This document shows, one piece after another, positions 1-6,097 of a stretch of 11,673 nt of DNA (the stretch's first letter is position 1; every line of letters starts with the position of its first letter). Source of the stretch: Candidatus Zipacnadia bacterium (GTDB lineage: Bacteria > Armatimonadota > Zipacnadia > Zipacnadales > Zipacnadaceae); the NCBI GenBank assembly GCA_029821455.1, contig JALGTI010000084.1, positions 1 through 11,673 on the forward strand, written 5' to 3'. The translations under genes were made by a program, and so were the position numbers. Below the pieces are notes generated by a model. It was not told where the DNA came from. It searched no databases and saw only the letters and a program-made list of their open reading frames with translations.

Positions 1-1091
1 GACGACAAAGTCGCTCATCGCTCCGATTTCGTGGTCAGCAATGATCTTGACATTCTCCGTCAGTCCGACCGGCCCGGAGTAGCCCACGGCAGCCCCTGTC
101 AGCTCCTGGATCTCCTCGGCCGTGGCCATCCGCAACTGCTCAGCGCCAGTGACGTGTCGGAGCTTCGTCTCATTCAATTCCCTGTCGCCGCGCACCAGCG
201 CCGCCACGAACTCGTCATCAGCTTGGTACAGGAGCGTCTTGACCAACTGCTCAGGCGGCACGTCTAAGAACTCGCAGACCGCCTCGATGGTGGTAGCACC
301 GGGAGTGGGCACCAGCTCGGCCGGGCCATGCTTATCTGTGATCTGTAGGTGTTCAGGCGGGCGCGCAGTGGCGCATTCGGCATTAGATGCGTAATCACAG
401 CTATCGCACATAAAGACCGTATCCTCGCCGGCCTCGCTCAGCAGCATGAACTCACGCGTATCGTCTCACGCGTATCGTGGCCGCCCATCGAGCCCGCCTC
501 GGCCTCCACTATCGTGACCGGCAACTTCATTCGCGCGAAGATGCGCACATAAGCCTGGTACATCGCCTCATAGGAGGCATCCAGCGCGGTGCGGTCCACA
601 TCGAAGCTGTAGGCGTCCTTCATTATGAACTCTTTGACGCGCATCAGCCCGCCACGCGACCGCAGCTCGTCACGAAACTTGACCTGTATCTGATAGAGCG
701 TCAGCGGCAGTTCCCTGTAGGACTTCACATCGTGGGCCACCAGGTCGGTCATGACTTCCTCATGTGTTGGCCCTAGGCAGAACTCCCTGCCGCTCTTATC
801 CTGAAGCTTGAATGGCTCAGGCTGGAAGGTGTCCCAGCGATCACTGCGCTCCCACAGCTCCCTCGGATGCAGCACAGGTAGTAGCACCTCGTGGGCACCG
901 GCGGCATTCATTTCCTCGCGGATGATTTGCTCAACCTTGCGCAGCACGCGCAGGCCCAGGGGTTCAAAGCTGAAGATGCCGGCCCCCACGGGCCGGATGA
1001 AGCCGGCGCGCAGCAGCAAGCGATGGCTGGCGATCTCCGCCTCAGCCGGGGCCTGGCGCAAGGTGGGGGCATAATATCGTGATGCTCGCAA
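1..1091 (-). CDS. proS: Prolyl-tRNA synthetase, 3' partial and frameshifted
   Basis: Charges tRNA-Pro with proline in the cytoplasm. The first 209 residues hold the class II catalytic core. Visible are the motif 1 region (PVGAGIFSFEPLG), the GPTHEE motif and the motif 2 region (FRDELRSRGGLMRVKEF, then IMKDAYSFD). Reading then breaks at an exact 14-bp tandem duplication (451-478). Without one copy, the frame continues as GGHDTREFMLLSEAGEDTV and stays open to base 1. That downstream part (VPTPGATTIEAVCEFL, VKTLLY, LVRGDRELNETKL, GYSGPVGL) is the YbaK-like insertion/editing domain of the bacterial long ProS type. The anticodon-binding domain lies beyond the window. As written, the protein would stop at 438 after 217 residues. 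The start is TTG at 1091, behind a strong GAGGAGG. It is last in dxr-rseP-ispG-proS, 35 bp after ispG. Identity is very secure; whether the frameshift is real is not. Confidence 0.93.
451..478. repeat. 14-bp perfect tandem duplication breaking proS
   Basis: The unit ctcacgcgtatcgt occurs twice head to tail, at 451-464 and 465-478. Fourteen is not a multiple of three, so the second copy shifts the proS frame. Removing one unit restores a continuous ProS sequence through the conserved GGHDTREFMLLSEAGED region. Consistent with replication slippage or an assembly error. Confidence 0.95.
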
Positions 1092-1100
1092 TAGTGTAAA

Positions 1101-1107
1101 CCTCCTC
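1101..1107 (-). promoter_or_regulatory. Ribosome binding site of proS
   Basis: GAGGAGG on the minus strand lies nine bases before the TTG codon at 1091-1089. No ATG or GTG in frame is better placed, so this site decides the TTG start. Confidence 0.75.
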
Positions 1108-1126
1108 AGAATGGATCAAGCCACTT

Positions 1127-2200
1127 TCAAGACGCGTCGCTAACGACGATGCTCTTGATCTCGTCAATCAACGCCAGCGCCGCCTCATCTATCCTCACTC
1201 GCGTGACTACCTCCCCGTGCCTGAACAGCGCGGCAGACTGTCCCCCACAGGCGATACCTACATCCGCCTCCCTCGCTTCGCCGGGGCCGTTGACCTCACA
1301 GCCCATTACCGCGACCACGATCGGCGCGTCAATCTCCTGCAGCGCCTCCTCGACTTCGTCGGCAATCGCGCGCAGGTCCACCTTGCAGCGGCCACAGGTC
1401 GGGCAGGAGACCAGCCTCGGCCCACTCAGCAGCCCCAGCGACACCAGTATCTGCCGCCCCACAGTGACTTCCTTGACCGGGTCATCAGTCAGCGAGACCC
1501 TGAGGGTATCCCCGATGCCATCTGCAAGCAGAGTGCCGATGCCGATTGCTGAGCCTACCGTGCCCGCCTGCCCAAAGCCTGCCTCCGTCACGCCCAGGTG
1601 CAGCGGCCTATCGCTTTGCGCCGCAAACAGCCGGTTGGCCTCGATGGTGCAGCGCACGTCGGAGGCCTTGATGGAGACCACCAGGTTATCACAGCCCAGC
1701 CGCTGCATCCGCTCGACATTGCGCAGGGCGCTCTCGCACAGGGCTTGAGGCGTGGGATGTTCGTACTTCTCCAGCAGGTCCGCTTCCAGCGAGCCGGCGT
1801 TGACCCCCACCCTGATGGGTATACCCGCCTCGCTGGCAGCCTGTACCACCTCCCCAAGCTTCGCATCGTCTCCGATATTGCCGGGGTTGATGCGGACCTT
1901 GGCCGCGCCGCGCTCGATGGCGCCAAGGGCCAGGCGATGGTCGAAGTGAATGTCGGCAATCACCGGCAAGGGGCTTTCGTCAACGATGATGGCGAAGGCC
2001 TCCAGCGCCTTCTTATTAGGCACGGCAACCCGCACCAGGTCGGCACCAGCCGCGGAGACCTGGCGGATCTGTTCGCCAGTCGCCCTGGCATCAGCGGTAT
2101 CGGTCTTGGTCATCGTCTGGACCGAGACCGGCGCACCGCCTCCGATGGCGACGGAGCCGACCATTACCTGGCGTGTTTTTCTACGAGGTGCACCTCTCAC
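1127..2200 (-). CDS. ispG: 4-hydroxy-3-methylbut-2-en-1-yl diphosphate synthase
   Basis: Catalyses the reductive conversion of MEcPP to HMBPP, the penultimate step of the MEP isoprenoid pathway, using a [4Fe-4S] cluster. The protein is 357 residues with the chosen start. It opens with the family signature RRKTRQVMVGSVAIGG and APVSVQTMTKTDT, followed by the TIM-barrel motifs ADIHFDHRLAL, KVRINPGNIG and IRVGVNAGSL. Cluster ligands are Cys266 and Cys269 (SCPTCGRC), Cys301 (MGCEVNGPGE) and Glu308, matching the bacterial spacing. This is the short bacterial form without the inserted domain of plant enzymes. GTG at 2200 is preferred because it lies just before the conserved start, with a weak GGGGAT eight bases upstream. 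GTG at 2224 is an alternative. The frame stays open to 2326, but that part is made of intergenic repeats. It lies between rseP and proS, probably in one transcript. Confidence 0.96.
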   Translation of the reverse strand: MRGAPRRKTRQVMVGSVAIGGGAPVSVQTMTKTDTADARATGEQIRQVSAAGADLVRVAVPNKKALEAFAIIVDESPLPVIADIHFDHRLALGAIERGAAKVRINPGNIGDDAKLGEVVQAASEAGIPIRVGVNAGSLEADLLEKYEHPTPQALCESALRNVERMQRLGCDNLVVSIKASDVRCTIEANRLFAAQSDRPLHLGVTEAGFGQAGTVGSAIGIGTLLADGIGDTLRVSLTDDPVKEVTVGRQILVSLGLLSGPRLVSCPTCGRCKVDLRAIADEVEEALQEIDAPIVVAVMGCEVNGPGEAREADVGIACGGQSAALFRHGEVVTRVRIDEAALALIDEIKSIVVSDAS

Positions 2201-2242
2201 AATCCTGTATCCCCTGATACTCACACATGGCGCCAAGGGCCG

Positions 2243-2260
2243 ACAGGCAAGGGTGCCTGT
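2243..2260. repeat. Perfect hairpin repeat, 7-bp stem
   Basis: ACAGGCA (2243-2249), loop AGGG, TGCCTGT (2254-2260). This is one unit of a small hairpin cluster between rseP and ispG; no T-tract follows on either strand. It resembles the next hairpin (CAGGC/GCCTG core), so both probably belong to one REP-like family. Confidence 0.7.
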
Positions 2261-2273
2261 TGCACATAACGGC

Positions 2274-2292
2274 CGCAGGCGAGACGCCTGCG
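2274..2292. repeat. Perfect hairpin repeat, 8-bp stem
   Basis: CGCAGGCG (2274-2281), loop AGA, CGCCTGCG (2285-2292). Second hairpin of the rseP-ispG gap, flanked by ggcc and ccac. A GC-rich perfect inverted repeat of this form outside genes looks like a dispersed REP-type element; dispersal cannot be tested in this window. Confidence 0.75.
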
Positions 2293-2367
2293 CCACGGGG
2301 AGAAAAGGCCTGCACCCCCACGACATGCCTGCGCCACGTGAAAAAGGTCTGCCCTGCCGCGCAGGTG
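2286..2367. repeat. Imperfect direct repeats spaced 41 bp in the rseP-ispG gap
   Basis: gcctgcgccacg occurs at 2286-2297 and again at 2327-2338. Both copies are followed by a purine-rich stretch and then aaaaggcctgc or aaaaaggtctgc. The second half diverges. The first copy overlaps the right arm of the 8-bp hairpin. The rest of the 179-bp gap shows no gene. A 5-bp stem CCTGC-CGC-GCAGG lies near 2353-2365 on the plus strand, just past the rseP stop. Confidence 0.55.
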
Positions 2368-2379
2368 CCTATCGCCCCC

Positions 2380-3801
2380 TCAGGGCACTCCGAACATTGT
2401 CAGGTTGTAGACATCCTTAGCTACCAGGCCCAGAAACAGGCCGAGGATGATGACTATGCCAGCAAAGCGGATGGCCAGCTCAATTCTGTGGTTCACCGAC
2501 TTGCGGGTGAGGCCCTCAAAGGCGATCAGAACCAGCCAGAAGCCGTCGAGTGGTGGGATGGGGACGAGGTTGATGACAGCGAGGTTGGCGCTGATGACGC
2601 CGCCAAGATTGAGCACCTGCTGCCAGCCATACTTGGCCTGCTCAGCCGTCATCGCTATGATGCCGACCGGCCCGGCCACGGACGAGGGGGAAATCTTGCC
2701 GGCGATTGTCGCGGCTACCATATGGACTACACCTGTCACAGCCATGACGGACTGTATGGCAGCAGCCTCAAGCGCCTCACCCACCTTTGCAGGGCGCGTC
2801 TCGGGGCGGAGGGTAATGCCAATGCGTCCGATCGCCGCAATCGGGGTGGTCAACCGTCCGCTAGGGTCGAGTTTGCCAATGCGGTCGTGGACGCGGCGCG
2901 GCGTGACTGCGATATCAAGCAACTGGCCGTCTCGCTCAACCTGTAGCTTCAGTGGCGTGTCGGGTCGAGCGCCGATATAGCCGGCCACGGCACTCGTACC
3001 GATCGGCTCAAAGCTGGCGCCTAGCTCCTGGGAGGTAAGCTGTGCCGCCTGGGAGGCTGTCAGTTCGCCCTCGTAGCTCAGGATTGCCTCAGGCACATCA
3101 AGCGTGCTGATTAGTGTTGCGGGCATTGCCCCCTCCTCAGGCGGCCCCACGATACCCAGCCACACCTGCGGCTTATTCAGCTCCCGGAGAGCGAGGAGCA
3201 GGTCGGTGGGCGTGTAGACAAGCAGGTCCTCGACCTGCATAATGAGACTGTCCTCGGTGAGTCCCGCCCGGTCTGCAGGGCTTTGAGGGGCTACGTGTTC
3301 GACCCAGAGACTGTAACGCTCCCCGTCCGCCGAGACCAGCCTGTCACCCGGCTGCAGACCAGCCTGCGCGGCCGGCTGACCTTTGAGCACACTGCCGACG
3401 AAAACCTTCCGCGAGTCCTCGACCGGCATACCCTCCCACAGGTTGACCACGAAGAACAGCCCGACGGCCAGGACCACGTTCATAAGCACACCGGCGATGA
3501 TCGTTGCCGCCTGCAGCGGCCGGGGGCGGGAGAAGAAGCCGCGTGGCACCTGCCGCTCGCCCGGCTCCATTCCCGCAATGCGTACAAAGCCGCCAAATGG
3601 TACCCAGTGGATGGAGTAGAGCGTCTCCCCGCGACGGAAGCCGGCCAGCACCGGCCCCAGCCCAAAGGCAAACTCCTCCACCTTCATCCGTGACAGCTTG
3701 GCCACGATGAAGTGGCCCAATTCGTGAAAGAATATGCACAAGCCAAGGATTACAACCACGGCTGCTATGCTGTTGAGAGTGACATTGATTTGTTCTAGCA
3801 T
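2380..3801 (-). CDS. rseP: RseP/RasP-type site-2 membrane zinc protease
   Basis: Intramembrane metalloprotease that cleaves membrane substrates such as anti-sigma factors or signal-peptide remnants; the substrate here is unknown. The protein is 473 residues. The first membrane segment carries the zinc-binding HELGH at 26-30. It is followed by the family's GLGP, YSIHWVPFGGFVRI and MNVVLAVGLFFVVN segment (about 97-121). A PDZ-like part (about 135-165, AAQAGLQPGDRLVSADG) is followed at once by a second PDZ-like stretch (167-207, SPADRAGLTEDSLIMQVEDL). The C-terminal half has SVAGPVGI (374-381) and NLVPIPPLDG (411-420), whose Asp419 completes the zinc site. A last membrane segment covers about 442-462. 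The ATG at 3801 has only a distant GGAG, so its ribosome site is weak. It starts 30 bp after dxr, the usual neighbour. Confidence 0.95.
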   Translation of the reverse strand: MLEQINVTLNSIAAVVVILGLCIFFHELGHFIVAKLSRMKVEEFAFGLGPVLAGFRRGETLYSIHWVPFGGFVRIAGMEPGERQVPRGFFSRPRPLQAATIIAGVLMNVVLAVGLFFVVNLWEGMPVEDSRKVFVGSVLKGQPAAQAGLQPGDRLVSADGERYSLWVEHVAPQSPADRAGLTEDSLIMQVEDLLVYTPTDLLLALRELNKPQVWLGIVGPPEEGAMPATLISTLDVPEAILSYEGELTASQAAQLTSQELGASFEPIGTSAVAGYIGARPDTPLKLQVERDGQLLDIAVTPRRVHDRIGKLDPSGRLTTPIAAIGRIGITLRPETRPAKVGEALEAAAIQSVMAVTGVVHMVAATIAGKISPSSVAGPVGIIAMTAEQAKYGWQQVLNLGGVISANLAVINLVPIPPLDGFWLVLIAFEGLTRKSVNHRIELAIRFAGIVIILGLFLGLVAKDVYNLTMFGVP

Positions 3802-3831
3802 CTGTCGTTCAGTGTCTCCAATGTGTCCTCT

Positions 3832-4941
3832 TTACTGGCTACTGCACAACTGGTGCACGAACTCCCGCGCCCAGCGGTCAGCCTCCAGCACGTCATCCAG
3901 GCTGTCCGTCCGTTGAGGCTGGTGAGCCTCCAGCGCTCGTTCTATCAAACGCGGGATGTCCATGAAGCATATCTGTTCCTCTAGGAAGAGCCGCACCGCC
4001 TCCTCGTCGGCGGCATTGAGTACCACCGGATAGCTCTTGCCACTGCGGCCGGCCTCGAAGGCCAGCCGTAGGCAGGGGAACTTGCCCACATCCGGACTGG
4101 CGAAGGTCAATTGTCCAACCTGGTCTAAGTCCAGGCGTGGCAGGTCATTGGCCACGCGCTCGGGGTACATCAACGCATACTGGATCGGTATCCGCATATC
4201 CGGCAGCCCCATCTGTGCGATTATGGAGCCATCCTGGAACTGCACCATCGAATGGATAATGCTTTGATGGTGAATGACGACTTCAATCTGGTCGAAGCTC
4301 AGCCTGAACAGGTGCTTTAGCTCGAACACCTCGAAGCCCTTATTGGCCAGCGTGGCCGAGTCAATAGTGACCTTTGGCCCCATCTTCCAAGTGGGATGGT
4401 CGAGAGCCTGCCGGGGAGTGACCTTGGCCAGCTCCTTGGCAGAAAGCCTGGCAAACGGCCCGCCGGAAGCCGTCAGCAGCACCTTCTCGAGCGCTGCCCG
4501 ATCCTGCCCGTGAAGGCACTGGAAGACGGCTGATATTTCGCTGTCAATCGGCAGCAGCAGTGCTCCAGCACGGGTGGCAGTGCTGACCACCAATTCGCCG
4601 GCGGCTACCAGTGGCTCCTTGTTAGCCAGAGCTACATCCACACCGGCTTGCAGAGCCACCAGCACCGGTGTCAGGCCGGCTAGCCCCGAGATGGCTGCTA
4701 CCAACAGGTCTGGTTGAGTGCGTCCGATTAGATCACAGAGGCTATCCGGACCATCGCGGGCGGCCAAGACGCTCTCGACAACACCGAACTCCTGGCACTG
4801 GCTGGCCAGACCCTCCACATCAGAGCCGGCCGCCAGACCGACCACTGTGAGGCGATCCGGGTGTGCCCGGACCATATCGAGCGTCTGCTGCCCGATGGAA
4901 CCTGTGGAGCCCAGGATGACAATGCGCTTGGCCGAGGTCAT
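3832..4941 (-). CDS. dxr: 1-deoxy-D-xylulose 5-phosphate reductoisomerase
   Basis: Converts DXP to 2-C-methyl-D-erythritol 4-phosphate with NADPH, the committed step of the MEP pathway and the target of fosmidomycin. The protein is 369 residues, slightly shorter than E. coli Dxr. NADPH-binding GSTGSIG is at 11-17 and the LANKE motif at 105-109. Metal ligands are Asp133 and Glu135 (PIDSE) and Glu204. SGGPF is at 159-163, HPTWKMGPKVTIDSATLANKG at 182-202, and SIIHSMVQFQDGS with PDMRIPI at 227-253. Residues at some usually conserved places differ: Pro110 where Ser or Thr is common after LANKE, Ile136 where DSEH is common, and His225 where HPQS is usual. Metal ligands are intact, so activity is expected. 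It is first in the left operon, with no clear Shine-Dalgarno sequence before ATG 4941 and a hairpin just upstream. Confidence 0.96.
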   Translation of the reverse strand: MTSAKRIVILGSTGSIGQQTLDMVRAHPDRLTVVGLAAGSDVEGLASQCQEFGVVESVLAARDGPDSLCDLIGRTQPDLLVAAISGLAGLTPVLVALQAGVDVALANKEPLVAAGELVVSTATRAGALLLPIDSEISAVFQCLHGQDRAALEKVLLTASGGPFARLSAKELAKVTPRQALDHPTWKMGPKVTIDSATLANKGFEVFELKHLFRLSFDQIEVVIHHQSIIHSMVQFQDGSIIAQMGLPDMRIPIQYALMYPERVANDLPRLDLDQVGQLTFASPDVGKFPCLRLAFEAGRSGKSYPVVLNAADEEAVRLFLEEQICFMDIPRLIERALEAHQPQRTDSLDDVLEADRWAREFVHQLCSSQ

Positions 4942-4952
4942 AATGGAGGAAT

Positions 4953-4967
4953 CGCGGCGTTGCCGCG
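4953..4967 (-). promoter_or_regulatory. Hairpin in the dxr 5' leader
   Basis: CGCGGC (4953-4958), loop GTT, GCCGCG (4962-4967): a perfect 6-bp GC stem ending 11 bases before the dxr ATG. The leader between the hairpin and ATG (gattcctccatt) has no Shine-Dalgarno sequence. The hairpin may affect translation or mRNA stability; this is inference. Confidence 0.45.
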
Positions 4968-4997
4968 TCTTTCTTTGCCACTGCCAGTTTATAGGAG

Positions 4998-5027
4998 AGG
5001 ATAGCAGCGCCCGGCTCGCTTTGTCAA
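4998..5027 (-). promoter_or_regulatory. Predicted sigma70-type promoter of the dxr operon
   Basis: On the minus strand, TTGACA (5027-5022) and TATCCT (5003-4998) are separated by 18 bases. Transcription would start near 4991, leaving a leader of about 50 bases before dxr. The -35 is a perfect consensus; the -10 matches at four of six positions. A small palindrome GCTGG-CTG-CCAGC (5033-5045) lies directly upstream of the -35 and could be an operator, though it is short. Confidence 0.6.
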
Positions 5028-5078
5028 GGATAGCTGGCTGCCAGCAGCAACGGCCGCGCCTTATCTGGCGTGTGGCAG

Positions 5079-5107
5079 TTGACAGGCTCGGCTTGATGTA
5101 GTACGCT
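5079..5107 (+). promoter_or_regulatory. Predicted sigma70-type promoter of the four-repeat protein
   Basis: TTGACA (5079-5084) and TACGCT (5102-5107) are separated by 17 bases, the ideal spacing. Transcription would begin near 5114, giving a leader of about 107 bases. A direct repeat TGTAGT (5097-5102 and 5107-5112, period 10) straddles the -10 element and is a candidate operator. Confidence 0.6.
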
Positions 5108-5139
5108 GTAGTGGTGAGGGGGGATGCTGCCGACCGAGT

Positions 5140-5167
5140 CCTGCCCGGGTCAGAGGCAGGCCTTTTT
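5140..5167 (+). terminator. Intrinsic-terminator-like hairpin inside the leader (candidate attenuator)
   Basis: CCTGCC (5140-5145), a 9-base loop, GGCAGG (5155-5160), then cc and five T (5163-5167). It lies between the predicted promoter and the gene at 5221, with no plus-strand gene upstream to terminate. An upstream segment GACC (5132-5135) can pair with GGTC (5148-5151) in the hairpin loop, but that alternative is only 4 bp. The stem is short and the T-run modest, so termination would be partial at best. Confidence 0.45.
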
Positions 5168-5209
5168 GCATTCCGCCCGGAGCTACTGCGCCAAATTCAC
5201 ACGTAGATC

Positions 5210-5216
5210 GGAGGAG
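5210..5216 (+). promoter_or_regulatory. Ribosome binding site of the four-repeat protein
   Basis: GGAGGAG stands at 5210-5216; its GGAGG core ends six bases before ATG 5221. This is the best ribosome site in the window and fixes the start of the gene. Confidence 0.85.
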
Positions 5217-5220
5217 CAAT

Positions 5221-6012
5221 ATGGGTCGTAAGAAGAAGTGGACAAAGCAGACTATCACACAGACAATTCTGAAATTGCATAAGCGTGGGGAGTCGCTATG
5301 CACCCGCAATATGAGGAAGCTGGGCTACAGCGGCATGGTGACGACCACCTACCGTCCCGACCTGTTCGGGAGTTGGCGGAAGGCAATTGAGGCGGCCGGT
5401 CTGGATCCGAACGTGGTGTGCCGGCGGCTACGCAAGTGGACCAAGGAGCGGATCCTTGAACGCCTCCGCGAGCTTCACCGCAAAGGGGTGGACCTCTCAC
5501 ATGCCGCAGCCAAGCGGGACCATCAGTATCTGGTGGTAGTTAGCTCCAGAGAAGATATGTTCGGCTCGTGGCAGGCGGCGATTGAGGCGGCTGGTCTCGA
5601 CTATTCCAAGATCAGTCGCCACCGCTGGTGGACGAAAGAGAAGATTGTGGCGGAGATCAAGCGCCTAGCCGCGGCTGGCCAGCCGCTGAGCCACGATGCA
5701 GCCAAGCGCAGCAATGGTGCTTTGGTCTCGGCGGCCAGTAGCCCCCGGTACTTCGGTAGTTGGGGGGCGGCAGTGGAGGCAGCGGGTCTTAACTACGACC
5801 GGGTGCGCAAGACGAACCGCTGGACAAAGCAGAAGATCATTGATAACATCCGAGCCCTGACCCGGCAAGGGGAGAGAGTGAACAACGCCAACATGCGCCG
5901 CCTTGGCTATCGCGGCATGATGGAGGCTGCCAGTCGCCCAGGCAACTTCGGTAGTTGGGCGGCAGCGGTCGAGGCGGCGGGGTTAGACTATGATGAGGTG
6001 CGAAAAACATAG
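5221..6012 (+). CDS. Protein of four tandem HNH_repeat-like (WTK...FGSW...EAAGLDY) modules
   Basis: A 263-residue protein made almost entirely of four repeats, starting at Trp7, Trp73, Trp137 and Trp201 (periods 66, 64, 64). Each has WTK(Q/E) plus a helix, a Gly-led turn, a variable middle, FGSW (49, 114, 178, 243) and AA(I/V)EAAGL(D/N). The pattern resembles the homing-endonuclease-associated repeat (Pfam HNH_repeat), a presumed DNA-binding module; this is from memory of the family, not a search. No HNH, GIY-YIG, LAGLIDADG or PD-D/ExK nuclease motif, signal peptide or membrane segment is visible. The protein is basic, fitting nucleic-acid binding. In the middle segments, repeats 1 and 4 share NMR(K/R)LGY(S/R)GM and repeats 2 and 3 share LSH(A/D)AAKR, an A-B-B-A order. 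It has its own promoter and leader and may be a regulator. Function unknown. Confidence 0.85.
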   Translation: MGRKKKWTKQTITQTILKLHKRGESLCTRNMRKLGYSGMVTTTYRPDLFGSWRKAIEAAGLDPNVVCRRLRKWTKERILERLRELHRKGVDLSHAAAKRDHQYLVVVSSREDMFGSWQAAIEAAGLDYSKISRHRWWTKEKIVAEIKRLAAAGQPLSHDAAKRSNGALVSAASSPRYFGSWGAAVEAAGLNYDRVRKTNRWTKQKIIDNIRALTRQGERVNNANMRRLGYRGMMEAASRPGNFGSWAAAVEAAGLDYDEVRKT

Positions 6013-6015
6013 GTA

Positions 6016-6053
6016 GGGATTCGAGCCTGCGTAGGGAAGTGCTCGTGAATCTC
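6016..6053 (+). other. Imperfect inverted repeat between the repeat protein and the BFN gene
   Basis: gggattcgagc (6016-6026) can pair with gctcgtgaatctc (6041-6053), with a 2-base bulge and one G-T pair; the loop is 14 bases. There is no T-run, so it is not a standard terminator. It could be an RNA processing site or an operator. No promoter is evident in this 85-bp gap, so the downstream genes may share the 5079 promoter. Confidence 0.3.
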
Positions 6054-6097
6054 CCCGAAGTGCCAGTTAGCCCGTTCAAGGTGAAGAGGCGTTGATA

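Noticed and set aside
1598..2269. Plus-strand open frame of 223 codons opposite ispG
   Set aside because: It lies antisense to a clearly conserved ispG and lacks any family motif.
2201..2326. N-terminal extension of ispG to an ATG at 2326
   Set aside because: The extra 42 codons are made of the intergenic hairpin repeats and have no counterpart in the IspG family. The conserved start RRKTRQV follows GTG 2200.
2243..2367. CRISPR array
   Set aside because: The repeats are few, short, imperfect and self-complementary with no regular unique spacers; no cas genes are present.
5221..6012. Homing endonuclease or other nuclease
   Set aside because: Only the associated repeat modules are present. 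No HNH, GIY-YIG, LAGLIDADG or PD-D/ExK residues can be found, and the four repeats fill the whole protein.
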